The notes: a model not told the origin generated them from the letters alone. Shown: positions 10,847 to 21,324, numbered from the stretch's first letter. The stretch: DNA of 64,000 bases from Symbiodinium natans (GCA_905221605.1 CAJNDS010002268.1:1236687-1300686); one strand, 5' to 3'. Numbers and translations are program-made.

Positions 10847-11133
10847 ACAGTCCACGCGTCCAGGTCACGGACCGCGACAGACAAGCAAAGCAATGCTTGC
10901 CCACTCGGGCCGTAGGCACAAGAGCTGTACGATTCCCAGAACAGCCCCCAATTGTGAAGTCGACCAGCACTGGACTTGCACTAAGCCAATGCAATCACAG
11001 CCCGGTCACGCTGTTTTACGACTTCGCGAGTTCAAGCACTTGTGCAGCTACGCCTGAGTGCGTCCGGTCGGACCGCACAGCAACCTAGGAGCTACTGTAC
11101 GACTCTACCGTGCTCAAAGGCACAAGCTCGGTA

Positions 11134-11145
11134 CTTGAGCCAAAA
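11134..11145 (-). other. Relic of dinoflagellate spliced leader in retroelement leader
   Basis: The minus strand reads TTTTGGCTCAAG, identical to the last 12 bases of the 22-nt dinoflagellate spliced leader (consensus ending CCATTTTGGCTCAAG). Just upstream is GCCAATG, close to the leader's GCCA but with a small insertion. Copy 2 has it at 31,540-31,551. Known biology: dinoflagellate mRNAs are trans-spliced with this leader, and reverse-transcribed mRNAs keep relics. Twelve bases could still be coincidence. Confidence 0.5.
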
Positions 11146-11254
11146 CATTGGCATTGTTACGAATTGCAAAACTACACATGCAAGGGAAAACTACAAGCTG
11201 CACTAGCACTAAGCAAGCACTCCATGCATGCTTTGACCTGCTCACAACGGGTCT

Positions 11255-11530
11255 GTATATGTATGTATGTACATATATAAAAATGTGTGTAGGTTGTACG
11301 TCAGCGTATACGTATATGGAGCTGTGGTTTCGGATGGTTTCGGTTTCAGGGCTCGGGGTTTACAATATGTGTGTGTGTGTGTATGTATGTATATATATAT
11401 ATATATAGATGTATACACATATATATATATATGCATATATACATATATATATATATATACACATACACATATGTACAAATATAGATATATACATAAATAT
11501 ATATATATATACACATATATATATATGCCA
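11255..11530. repeat. TA/TG/CA microsatellite
   Basis: Alternating purine-pyrimidine DNA made of ATAT, TGTG and CACA runs. Long apparent ORFs on both strands (Tyr/Ile/His rich) come only from the dinucleotide repeat. Its right flank (11,529-11,553) resembles, in inverted orientation, the left flank of the microsatellite at 22,401. Confidence 0.9.
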
Positions 11531-11645
11531 ACAGAGCCTCCTATGATCCACAAAGCCTTGGTTCCAAAAGCAACACTATCAGTAAGGCTGTCCCCAACAA
11601 ATCAATCGCATTAAATCAAGTTAACATCTTAAGGGGTGCGCAGTG

Positions 11646-13019
11646 TTCTTGCGCTATCACGGCAGGAACATCAATGGGTCGGCTCCCAAACATATGAGCG
11701 TACTGCATGGCAGCTGCAGCAAGGGGAACTCTGCAGAGACTCTAGCATGAGACCATCAGACCGGTTTCTTCCAAGCGCTTGCCCTCGCGGCTCTCTTCTG
11801 CTCCAGCTTCTCCTCCTTACGTTCTTTCCTTTTGAGCCTTGCAGTGCTCGCTTCTCCTCTGGTGCGACTGTTGTCCACGGAGTGAAAGACGAAGGCAGGG
11901 TAGTGGGAGTCCGTGTCATACATGCGGATTCGCAAGTCTCTGGAACTCTTAGGTCGAACTTGCCGAAGATCCCCCTCAAGGCCCACTGCCCCGACGGTAG
12001 GTCTTCAGTCACTGCCTGAACCAACTGCCCGCTCCGAGCCAGAAAATCCTCGGGCATTGCAACTGCCAATCCTGATTCTGCGACAGCGACGACACTGTAT
12101 TCCAAGCTCTCCAACCGTTGCAAATCCATGAGGTCGCACTCCTGCATGGCTAAGTATGACCACGTGCCTGCAAGGAAGGCTGAGGTGTCGATTCCCTAAA
12201 CCCTAAACCCTAAACCCGAAACCCTAAACCCTAAACCCTAAACCTTAAACCCGAAACCCACTCCTGCATGGCTAAGTATGACCACGTGCCTGCGAGGAAG
12301 GCTGAGATGTCGATTCCCTGGCGCACCGCGCCGGCGTTCCAGCATAAGCCGGATATCCGATTGTGCAGTCGCCGTGGATGAATCTGATGTCTCACCGCCT
12401 GCTCCGTGTAGTCAAAGCGGTACACTTCGCCGACTCCTGCCGCCTCGACCTCCGTGACCTCCGCAGTGGACGGCCGCTGAAAAATTTGCGACAAGGGCTG
12501 CTCTTCCTTTGCCAGATGTTGCGCCTGAAGGGGCCACTCCTCCGTGGGCCCCTTCAAACCGCGCTTGCGCTCCTTCCTTGTCCACGTCAGATCCATTTGC
12601 AAAGGCGGGTTAGCAAAAATCGCGGCGAAGAACTCATCCTCATTCCCCTGCGCAGCCATTCGCACAGCCTGCGGCGAATACGCAGACAGAATGACATCTT
12701 GTGTCAATGGCTTTGTCCGTCCCAGGGCATGAAAATGCGTCTCCTCGTGCAACATCGGACGTGGCTCAGGCAAATGCGGCCAATCAACCACTCTTTCTGG
12801 ATACATGCGGTCCAATGCGTTCCAAGTCGACATGTATAATCGCGACACAGTCTTGGACACCCGATTGCCTCTTTGCATATCGAGTTGCTGGTACACCCAA
12901 CTGGTTCCAAAGTCGCTTGCGTAGCGGAACCCTGCCCCAAATTGCGCCGCGGCGGCACGCGTCAAGTCTTCCAGACGGTCCTCCATGGCTGAGTCGCGCT
13001 GAAAGGAAAATCCCCTCAC
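11646..13019 (-). CDS. Unidentified multi-exon gene with a frame break (probable pseudogene or assembly indel)
   Basis: The first exon runs from an ATG at 13,019 (or 12,986, MEDRLEDLTRAA) to 12,290. Coding resumes at 12,167 after a 122-bp intron of telomere-like DNA and stays in frame (LAMQECDLMDLQRLESL). Near 11,935-11,950 the protein-like frame shifts: GKFDLRVP is followed by RDLRIRMYDTDSHYPAF one frame over, so there is an indel or sequencing error. The C-terminal stretch is basic (RLKRKERKEEKLEQKR). A 20-nt GT...AG gap (11,742-11,761) then precedes a segment (11,646-11,741) duplicated at 15,343-15,438. I do not recognise the family. The retroelement at 11,250 may have cut off the 3' end. 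Confidence 0.5.
12168..12289 (-). other. Young intron made of a duplicated exon piece plus telomere-like filler
   Basis: Two copies of a 60-bp coding segment (12,136-12,196 and 12,257-12,318, about two mismatches) flank about 60 bp of CCCTAAA repeats. On the minus strand each copy contains GCAG|GCACGTGG. Splicing from that point in the first copy to the same point in the second removes 122 bp (GC donor, TTGCAG acceptor) and restores the uninterrupted frame. Without splicing, translation stops inside the telomere-like array. Confidence 0.65.
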
Positions 13020-13057
13020 GCTTCACAAGAATGGTGCCTGTTCTTTTGCGACTCATA

Positions 13058-13880
13058 CGAAACAATGGTTTACCAATCTTTATGGAGATCTTTCTGAATT
13101 AGCACGGGCTCCGCCAAGGGCGGGCGCAGGCCATCAGTTGGGTACCCTTTTTAAGATGCTTAAGGCAGTATAAGGGCCATGTTTGGAGTATATAAAAGGA
13201 GCCCTTAGGGGTACAACCTTAGGGATGCAAGTCTGAATCCCTTGAGGGTGCCTGATGTCGCAGCGGCGGACTATAAGTACCGTGAACTATGGTCTCAGCC
13301 TTGCTTGAGGCACAGACTGCACCACGACTCACCAACTCCCCACAAAAAGAACCCTGGGTCATAATGAAACAATGGTTTACCAATCCTTATAAAGATCTTT
13401 CTGAATTAGCACGGGCTCCGCCAAGGGCGGGCGCAGGCCATCAGTTGGGTACCCTTTTGAAGATGCTTAAGGCAGTATAAGGGCCATGTTTGGAATATAT
13501 AAAGGGTCACCAACTCCCCAGAAAAAGGATCCTGGGTCATATGAAACAATGGTTTACCAATCTTTATAAAGATCTTTCTGAATTAGCACGGGCTCCGCCA
13601 AGGGCGGGCGCAGGCCATCAGTTGGGTACCCTTTTGAAGATGCTTAAGGCAGTATAAGGGCCATGTTTGGAATATATAAAGGGTCACCAACTCCCCAGAA
13701 AAAGGATCCTGGGTCATATGAAACAATGGTTTACCAATCTTTATAAAGATCTTTCTGAATTAGCACGGCTCCGCCAAGGGCGGGCGCAGGCCATCAGTTA
13801 GGTATCTTTTTGAAGATGCTTAAGGCAGTATAAGTATAAGGGCCATGTTTGGAATATATCAAGGGTCACCAACTCCCCAC
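13058..13880. repeat. 177-bp tandem repeat (three full units plus a diverged leading copy)
   Basis: Units start at 13,364, 13,541 and 13,718 with the phrase ATGAAACAATGGTTTACCAA. A related copy starts at 13,058, separated by an insert at about 13,200-13,350. Each unit carries GGCGGGCGCAGGCC and near its end GGAATATATAAAGG, which resembles a TATA element. No ORF is conserved across units. Confidence 0.85.
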
Positions 13881-14014
13881 GAACAAGACAAGAGTGACGG
13901 AACTGCGGGACTTGCGCAGTCCCGACGTGGACGCGCTTGGCGCCATGGTCTGAAACTTCGCGCTGCTTGAGAAGAGCTGGTACCGCTTGCAAGAAACTAA
14001 CATGGCTTGGAAGC

Positions 14015-14212
14015 CTACTTGGCCCTTAACATGTTCGCCATCCTCATCTTCTTCTTTGCCGGACCACCCGAACCCGTGACGTCTACCGAACGCGCTGGAG
14101 GCGACAGCGGTAGTACCGGCGCCCGGCTTGAGGACGCCCCACCGTCCTGGACTTGCACACGCCCAGGCGGAAGGGGCACTGCCCTGTCCTGGTTGTTTTT
14201 CTTTGGTGCCAT
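14015..14212 (-). CDS. Small basic ORF, possible first exon (unidentified)
   Basis: A 65-codon minus-strand ORF starting MAPKKNNQDRAVPLPPGR and ending in a basic stretch PAKKKMRMANML that could be a nuclear localisation signal. It lies next to the 177-bp repeats. The composition looks protein-like, but it overlaps another open frame (13,866-14,354) and no family is recognised. The sequence between here and 14,810 includes short TTTAGGG-type repeats (about 14,493-14,515) and nothing else I can name. Confidence 0.25.
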   Translation of the reverse strand: MAPKKNNQDRAVPLPPGRVQVQDGGASSSRAPVLPLSPPARSVDVTGSGGPAKKKMRMANMLRAK

Positions 14213-14811
14213 AGCAGTACAAGACTACCCCTACGACACGAGCACTACACCTCTGCCTCTGACAAACGCGCGACGCAGAGACTGCCAATATTTTTTTCCA
14301 ATGCCCAGCTGCAACAGCTGTTCCGTGCTGGCTGAAACAGTCACAGCACGGCAAGCATTGAAAACGATCCTGTGTCGAAAAGGCTTTGACATCAAGGACT
14401 GAGACGCCAACCCTAGACCCTAAACATGCGAGACACCCTCACACTCACAGTCCAATATGCAAGAGCCTGGGCCACAGACATCAGTCATAGGTTTAGGGTT
14501 TAAGGTTTAGGGTTAAGGGCTTTGGGCGGGCGAGGGCCCCGGGAGCCCTGTCCGGGTGGTTTTCGCTTGCGAAACGACTGCAACGAAGGCACTTGTACGT
14601 TGTAGCAGCGATAAGTGCACTCTTGTGACACAGCCGGTGCCAACAAGATCTTTTTTTTAGCACGTTTCGCCTGAACTTTCTCCCCAACTCCCCAAACACG
14701 TATTGAAAGAGTATGGTCAGCGCGACCAAGGCCTAGCCTATCTTTCTGCATAATGATAGGCCGGGGCCTCACCCACAGTCCCAGTACATATGTACACATC
14801 CCTACTCAGAC

Positions 14812-15438
14812 TCAGAGTGACCATCGTACAGCTGTTTCGCGTACTGAAACTGGCCAGATCGTCTGACGATGACGAAGAAAATGGATGTGGCCGCACGCAC
14901 GAATGTTGGAACACATGAACTCACCGCACATCTGTTGAACCTGATCCAAGAGCTTGCGCTCTTGCTCACTACGGCTCTTCAAAGCTTCGAAGTTCTCATC
15001 ATGCCGAAGGTCATCAAACTCAACATCATCATCGTCAGAGTCGCTTAGAATCCAACTGGGAGACTGCAAGACTAGCTCGACGCTTGTCGTGGGCAGCACA
15101 GATGGAAACAAGAACTCGAGCACTTGCCCCGAGCAGGAAGATGGTAGTGAAAGATAAGGCACTGTCATCCAGAATATGATGTCCTGGCGCTGTGCGTCGT
15201 GAAGTTCGATTTCTTGTAGTAGAACTCGGAGCCACGCTACGGTCTCTTGGCGAGTTCGTTGAATGGCCACCAATGGACGCGCGAAGTAGTTGCGCTCAGC
15301 AGCACGGATGCAAATGGGAAGCACGTTCCACACGAGCTGGGCTTCTTGCGCTATCACGGCAGGAACATCAACGGGTCGGCTCCCAAACATATGAGCGTAC
15401 TGCATGGCAGCTGCAGCAACGGGAACTCTGCAGAGACT
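14812..15438 (-). CDS. Unidentified acidic protein, exon or partial gene
   Basis: An open frame from an AG acceptor at 15,438 through an internal ATG at 15,405 to a stop at 14,812 (about 209 codons). The first part (CRVPVAAAAMQYAHMFGSRP) is duplicated at 11,646-11,741. Further on there is an Asp run (SDSDDDDVEFDDL) and a charged, helix-forming C-terminal part. It may be the 3' part of a relative of the 11.6-13.0 kb gene. No known family recognised. Confidence 0.5.
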   Translation of the reverse strand, partial: SLCRVPVAAAAMQYAHMFGSRPVDVPAVIAQEAQLVWNVLPICIRAAERNYFARPLVAIQRTRQETVAWLRVLLQEIELHDAQRQDIIFWMTVPYLSLPSSCSGQVLEFLFPSVLPTTSVELVLQSPSWILSDSDDDDVEFDDLRHDENFEALKSRSEQERKLLDQVQQMCGEFMCSNIRACGHIHFLRHRQTIWPVSVRETAVRWSL

Positions 15439-15662
15439 CTACAATCTACTACTGGGATATGTGCGGCTTTGGCGAATCGACGGAGAAAGTCTTGAATTCA
15501 CAACTTCAAGAGGTCACCAGGCATGATGACTGCAACAAGCAGCCATGCAGAAAGCTCTTTTTCGGCTTTCTGGGTACTGCGTTACAGAGTTTCTCGCAAG
15601 CAGCATCAAACGACTGTACAGTTGAACTTGCTTGCCAAACTAGCAAAATGCGGTAATTCAAC

Positions 15663-15780
15663 CAGAGTGTATGTACAGAAACAGAAACTGCCAGGTGCAA
15701 CAGAGTGTATGTACAGAAACAGAAACTGCGCGCTGGAACCAGGTGCAGCAGAGTGTATGTACAGAAACAGAAACTACGCG
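15663..15780. repeat. Three copies of a ~29-bp direct repeat
   Basis: The string GTGTATGTACAGAAACAGAA recurs three times, spaced about 41 and 45 bp, just beyond the 3' end of the transposase ORF. It may mark an edge of that transposon, but no terminal inverted repeat was found. Confidence 0.75.
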
Positions 15781-15834
15781 CTGCATGAGCAATCTCGAAC
15801 AGCTGTACGAGATCGAGCTTGCTCAGTCATGGCT

Positions 15835-17334
15835 TCAGAGCCTGCGCGCCTCGTACGCAGCTCGAACAATATTGCCGACAGCAGCGAACTTGTCCTGCTC
15901 GGCATGCCAATGATGCCATTGAAATTCACGCACCCGCTCATCAATGTTCCCTTCATCCGCTTTCGTGGACTTCGGAACCCCGATCAACTTCAATTGCCGC
16001 CACACATTATCTATGAGTTGGGTGCCTTTTTTCACCCATACCGTGTCCGCTTGGTCTTTGGGCAAACCCTTGACATGTGCTTTCCTGTAATCTCGAGGAA
16101 GGCGGTGCTTCCATGTAGCGGCATATATGGGGCTCGGACGCTTGTGTCTCACCGAATCGGTAACCACGCCAGGTATCTGCACGTACCTGTACGCACGTGC
16201 TCCGTCGCAGTGTAACAGGATTTTCCGATTCTTGAGATAACGGAACCCTATCTGCTTCCATTCTTTTTTGGATATGGGTCCCGGAGACACAGCAGAGCCC
16301 TTGCCCTTGCCCTTCAGCTTGACAGACGTTGACTTCACTCGCATTTTGACAAGGGTGAGGCTCTTACGGTTGCCGCGCTCGAGCAGACCGCAATACTGGA
16401 ACCAGGTCACTTGTTTGCCTGATTTCTTTCCACGAACTGTGACCTCGTCGACTTCAGCTTGAACCCAAGTTCGAAGATTGCCGAAGAGCCGAGCTTCTTG
16501 TTGTCGTTGAACATAAGCCTTTACAGCTCTTCTCCATCTGGCAGACAGAGTTTGCACCGCCCTTGCTCCAAGGCCCGTCAGCACATGAATCTTGCCAGTG
16601 TCCACCCTAGTCACATTGCAGAAAAGAACCAGGACCTGTTGACGCAAAGAAATGAATGACTGGCCCCATCCAGTACAGAAGAATGGATGCCGTGCATGTG
16701 GAAGCACATACTTGTGACACGACTTCGCTTGACATCTTCTCACGTATCCTCGCTTCTTGTGCTTGAACAAGCCTGACAACTTTCCTGTTCTGCAATGTGG
16801 ACAGCGTGTGAAGTTCCACAAGATTCCCAGCTTCAAGAGCAATTTGATGAGCCTGTTCTCGGACATCTGCACCAAGTCCGATAGAGAGCAACACCAGTGT
16901 TGGGATCGTAGCTCTGCCTTCTTCGCACTATCGAGCTGCTGATCTCGTGGTACGTAGGGAACGTGATCTGGCTTTGCGGAATGCGATTTCTGAGAAGGCT
17001 TTCGAAGCACCAGTCGCAACATCCCATGCTTAGGGCTCGGAAACTGCTTCATATCGCTCGTCTCAGAAATGTAGAGCTGCGTCAGAAAGCGATGAAGGGC
17101 TACTCTGGAAACGGCTGCGACAGCAGTGCTGGATGAAATCGATTTCGTGTGTTGAGTACCACAGCGACACTGGTGCCGAGCCCGCGCAATTTCGACAAGA
17201 CTCTTTTGCATCAGTGCACGGTGCGCACACGCCGGAAGCAGACTGTACAATATTCCGGCCAGAGCCTGTCCTAGCACTGCTTTCGATGGACGGTAATAGG
17301 ACATTCTTGAAGCACAGGGGCTATCGGCCTGCAA
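15835..17334 (-). CDS. Merlin / IS1595-like DDE transposase
   Basis: A 499-residue ORF. A zinc ribbon near residue 176 (CPHCRTGKL, then CQAKSCHKYVLP) is followed by a Merlin/IS1595-type catalytic domain: EVDEVTVRGKK near 291 (first Asp), LHCDGARAY near 371 (second Asp), and TQLIDNVWRQLK near 437, where Asn takes the third position as in the IS1595 D-D-N group. It is expected to cut and paste DNA carrying matching ends. The ORF is intact. The first 120 residues are not part of the family core and may be mis-called. Terminal inverted repeats and the target duplication were not located. Confidence 0.75.
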   Translation of the reverse strand: MQADSPCASRMSYYRPSKAVLGQALAGILYSLLPACAHRALMQKSLVEIARARHQCRCGTQHTKSISSSTAVAAVSRVALHRFLTQLYISETSDMKQFPSPKHGMLRLVLRKPSQKSHSAKPDHVPYVPRDQQLDSAKKAELRSQHWCCSLSDLVQMSENRLIKLLLKLGILWNFTRCPHCRTGKLSGLFKHKKRGYVRRCQAKSCHKYVLPHARHPFFCTGWGQSFISLRQQVLVLFCNVTRVDTGKIHVLTGLGARAVQTLSARWRRAVKAYVQRQQEARLFGNLRTWVQAEVDEVTVRGKKSGKQVTWFQYCGLLERGNRKSLTLVKMRVKSTSVKLKGKGKGSAVSPGPISKKEWKQIGFRYLKNRKILLHCDGARAYRYVQIPGVVTDSVRHKRPSPIYAATWKHRLPRDYRKAHVKGLPKDQADTVWVKKGTQLIDNVWRQLKLIGVPKSTKADEGNIDERVREFQWHHWHAEQDKFAAVGNIVRAAYEARRL

Positions 17335-17576
17335 TACGACAGCTCCTGCTCGCTCGTTGCCAAGAAGCCGTGAGCTGATGTGATTTTATAAAACTCCAAC
17401 TGTACATCAAACATAAAAGCGAAACTAGACAAAGCGCATGGCAAAGACTCATTCTGCACGACAGTCAAGCTAGCGCTTACATCACAAGCAAGCTGTACAC
17501 CGTAGAATGTTGTAGAGTCAGAGAGTTTGTCACTCTGCAATATGACAGCCTCTGCTGGCTCTGCACGACTCAGAAA

Positions 17577-19885
17577 TCATGACTGATTGGCTGGCTTGCT
17601 CTTGACCCTCACACGTTTACTGGTCGAGTTGGCGAGGGCAGATTTCAAAGCGGCACTAGATATGTTCGCGTATTGCATCAGGGCTGCCTCATATTCTGGC
17701 GATGAAGCTGAAGAGGGGCAAGTGAAGTTGTAGCTATCTGTGGCCGCATCGAAACTACCCAGAACTGACGGAGCAGCTTTGACAATAGCGCGAAAGTCCC
17801 CAAGAGAAGGCTGTTGCGTGAGCTGGTCCTTCGACCTCTGAAGGTTGTACACGCTTCGTGACTTGATGACACAGGTTTCTGCCCCCTCTGATGAAGCTTC
17901 CGCCTTGAGGAGCAACCGACGATAGAATTCGGTGTCAGGCAGTCCGGTGTGTTGTGCTTTCGGTTGCCAGTCTTGATCTTTGTTCGAACTCTGTCCCGTC
18001 AGAGCAAGAGCAAGCTGATCTTCGTCAGCCATGGGCCTTTTCCGCTTTCTCTCCGCTGAGTCGGCTTCGTTGAACGTTGAGAAGGCAGACGACTCTTCCT
18101 TACCAGCCATGATAGCCACTACGCTCTCTAGAATCTCCAGCAGTCCAAACGCCCGTGCAACCACATCCGCATCGATCAGGACCGGCGCCTCCGGATTAAC
18201 CGGCGGCGCCGACTGCTGCCAGGCAAGATCCCAGAGTGCCAAAGCCTCACTGGCCTAAACCTAAGGAAATCAAAGTCGAAACTTTCAGAATCGACTACCT
18301 TACAAGAGCACCAAAGATTGAAAAGTTTGGTTTGCAGCTAATAAGAAGCCGAAGCAAGCATGGCAAGTTTCCACGGACACGCGCCCATCTGGGCACCCTG
18401 ACCCACGTCACCATCTTCTCGAGCTTGAGCCACCATAATATTAAAATAGCACGAGTAGCTCTTGAAAAGTTGCTTGCCGCTCTCTGAGAACTCTAGGACG
18501 CGGTGCTCCTGCTCAAAGATCTCAGTGAGACGCTGCGCTGCCGGGCGTAGTTCAAGCTCTGGAGGAACGTCTACATCTCTGTCTGCCATGGACCACTCTG
18601 GCTGAGGACCGTCTGGAGGCTGGCGAAAGCGAAGTTTAGTGACAACGCCGTCTGGCAAGGTGTAAGGCCAACCCACTGCATCGGGAAAGAAACCTGCGTC
18701 CGTGAACTCAGCAACACCGTCGATGAGGTCGTCCTCGTGCTTTAGTTCCACTGCTGCCTTCTCAGGACTCTCCAAGCAGTTCAGTCGCAACAAATCAAGC
18801 AACACACTGGGGAGTGCGCAGTACTCTACTTTGGCATCCAAGCCGACAGATTCGTACTCCTCATGCGGCTGGATGGGCTGCCCACTGGCAAACAGGAAGC
18901 GAGCTTTTGTTTGGCATCCGTGGTCGCCACGGAGCCCGCGAATCATCTCCACCGCGACGCCGGGATGAAAATTGCCGGCTAGGGCTGTGTTGACGCTTGG
19001 AGAGTGCAAGCCGCCGAACGATCCACAGCTCTTCGTTTCGAACGTGCTCACGCCCGTTTGCAGTAGCCTGTTTGCCCACCCAGCATTGGGGGTTTGACCA
19101 GAAACATCAACGCCTCCAGACATCTGTTTCTTTGCAGCGGAACTTGGACTGTCCAAGATGCCGAGTTCCATTAGAAACTCATACGCTTCGTCAAAGAGCA
19201 ACAGCGTAGAAAACCAGGTACGCCCTCGCAAGCCCTCCCCACTTGCAACGGCGGCTTCGGCTGCAGAAGCAGTAGCAGACGCATCAATGCCTGGCAAATC
19301 CTTGAAGGCTTTAGGATTGTTTTGCACAAAGTTGAAGTCACCACTGCAGCGCTCCTTGCAGCGCTCAATGGTGCCGCCAAGATATGCCACTGACCATAGA
19401 CTTAGTCGCGCATGTCTGTCATCTTGTGCCTCGGCTGGAGCAGCCAGGTCTTGCATCAGCGTGTCTTCGTGCCTGCCGTCTTCTTGTACTGTGGTAGTCT
19501 TCACCTTGGCATCCACACTCTTGTTCTGGAGAAGTCGGCGAAAAGTCTTGCGGACGCATTGGTCTGCTACAGATGCGAACACCTCCGCAATGGATGTGAG
19601 ACCGCTCTTGCGCGTCTGACTGTAATTACAGTTGAGAATCCACAAGGCGACCGGTGAGAGCCCGCCCCAAATTCGAAGCAAAGCTCCGTTCGAGGCTACT
19701 ACGACACCAACCAGCGCGTAGAGAAAGATTGGCAGAGCTGGGTGGCTTTTACGAACAGACTGCAGATGAATAGCAGCGTGTCCACGTTCACCCAAGATCC
19801 GCTTTCCACTAGCAGTCCACTCCTTCTGCACATAGGTGTAGACGTTCTTCATCGTGGAAATGTACTGCTTAGGAGGGCTCGACAT
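17577..19885 (-). CDS. DUF3987-like ATPase, two exons
   Basis: Exon 1 (19,885-18,356) encodes about 510 residues; exon 2 (18,254-17,577) about 226. They join across a 101-bp intron at 18,255-18,355 (GC donor, TTTAG acceptor), giving KLAML followed by ASEALALWDLAW in phase. Exon 1 has a TRKSGLTSIAEVF segment where a P-loop would be, a Walker-B-like LLLFDEAYEFL, NRLLQTG, AGNFHPGVAVEMIRGLRG and ARFLFASGQPIQPHEEY, which fit DUF3987 proteins as I recall them. DUF3987 proteins are primase/helicase-associated and often found in mobile DNA. Exon 2 has a charged KRKRP cluster and a basic C terminus. No canonical GKS is seen, so ATP hydrolysis is uncertain. The true start may lie upstream. Confidence 0.55.
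18255..18355 (-). other. Intron of the DUF3987-like gene (GC-AG)
   Basis: A 101-bp interval that stops both flanking frames. Removing it between CTT|GCTTCG and GTTTAG|GCCAG joins the two exons in phase. A neighbouring GC donor 6 bases later also works, so the exact donor is not fixed. Confidence 0.5.
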
Positions 19886-20219
19886 GATGGCGAGACACAG
19901 CCGGACTCAGCACCAAAGCTGTAATCAACAGATCAAAACCCTGGAAACTTGGGCCGTGCGCTTTCATGAAGACTCAGACACTATCGCTGGCCGTGCGCTT
20001 TCATGAGTTTGACCCAGACGCACAATGCCGGAACACTCTCTGCTTTGGGCACCGCCCCGCCTCAAAGCAGCTCGCAGCTGTTTATTTTTTTTTCACTCGT
20101 GGTGAGAGTGCCGTTCTTCACACCCCCCCCGTGTGTATGCGTCAGTGTTTGTTTTAGGGTTTAGGGTTAGGGCAACGAAACTGACGAGCCGGCCACTGCA
20201 TCTGAGGTCGGAACCTGAG
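19886..20219. other. Upstream region of the DUF3987-like gene
   Basis: Contains a direct repeat of GGCCGTGCGCTTTCATGA at about 19,952 and 19,989, a T tract, a C tract and the first TTTAGGG units. No gene is supported. Confidence 0.5.
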
Positions 20220-21033
20220 CAGAAATTAAAATATTATATCTGTACATATTTATTACATATTTATGTTGTTTATATATTATAAAATATATATTCTATTAAT
20301 TAATTATATAGGGTTTAGGGTTTAGGGTTTAGGGTTTAGGGTTTAGGGTTTAGGGTTTAGGGTTTAGGGTTTAGGGTTCAGGGTTTAGGGTTTAGGGTTT
20401 CAATATATATATATATATATATGTATTATACAAAATATTTATATGATATGTATTTTTCGATATATTATATAAATACGTTGTGTCTAATTTTTACATGTTA
20501 TATTATATACATTATATATATATAATACATATACATATATATTATTAAATTATATTATATATATAATATATATATTCTTATTATAAATAATAATATATGT
20601 ATATAATGATAATAATAATAATAATAATATACACATACTAATCTATTTTTATATATATACACATATTGGTATTGTTATTATTCTTATGAATAAAAATAGA
20701 TGTATATATAATCATAATCAGATAATAATATATAATAGAGTCATATATTTATATATACATGTATTAGTATTTACATTAGTAATGAATTAACAATATATGT
20801 ATAATTAATAAAATAATAAATAATAAGAAAAAAAATACTTATAAGTATTATAATAAGATATTTAATTATACATATATTAGTATTATTTATTTATTGAAAA
20901 ATAATAGTATCTATCTACTCATAAAAATCTAATCCTAATAATCTAATATCAATAATAATCTTTATATAATATTTATATATACATAATTAGTCTTATTATT
21001 ATGAAAAATAATATATTGTATATCTATAATATC

Positions 21034-21096
<63 letters not shown>

Positions 21097-21240
21097 TATA
21101 TATATATATATATTAATATATATATATATATATTATTATTATCATTATTATTTTTATTATATATAATATTTTTCTATATAAAATAGATATATATATATAG
21201 TATTATTAAACATTACTACGATGTGGTAACAGGGCCTTCT
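20220..21240. repeat. AT-rich block with microsatellites and an interstitial telomere array
   Basis: Very low GC with TA, TAA and ATA runs, split by a TTTAGGG array at about 20,307-20,400. No coding frame is supported; the 61-codon Ile/Tyr ORF at 21,001-21,186 is a product of the repeats. Confidence 0.85.
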
Positions 21241-21324
21241 TATACAAGTAACTGAAATGCTAATGTTCCTGATATTGCAGACCTGACAGACTATTTAAAC
21301 TCTTCCGAGGCGTTTCAAAATCTT

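Larger units (their letters stand above)
1..11250 (-). mobile_element. LTR-type retrotransposon, copy 1 (right end intact, left end outside window)
   Basis: A minus-strand retroelement over 11 kb long. In element order it has a leader of about 500 bp, a gag-pol frame (10,748-2,229) and a second frame with the reverse-transcriptase palm (2,427 to the left edge). The 5' boundary near 11,250 is set by where similarity to the second copy (26,501-31,655) stops; in both copies it abuts a TA/TG microsatellite. Seen from outside, the leader starts TTGTGAGCAGG, so a TG-starting LTR is possible, but no second LTR lies in the window to prove it. RNase H and integrase are Ty3-like. ORFs are intact, so the copy may be young. 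Confidence 0.85.
10749..11250 (-). promoter_or_regulatory. Retroelement 5' leader / probable LTR
   Basis: About 500 bp between the gag start and the 5' boundary, nearly identical in the second copy (31,155-31,656). It holds two 42-bp direct repeats near gag and a spliced-leader relic further upstream. A TTGGGGGCTG string near 10,949-10,958 could be part of a primer-binding site, but I cannot match it to a tRNA. No TATA box stands out. Small ORFs here (for example 10,840-11,088 plus) are chance. Confidence 0.55.

Noticed and set aside
11148-11614. Tyr/Ile/His-rich ORFs on both strands
   Set aside because: Products of a TA/TG/CA microsatellite.
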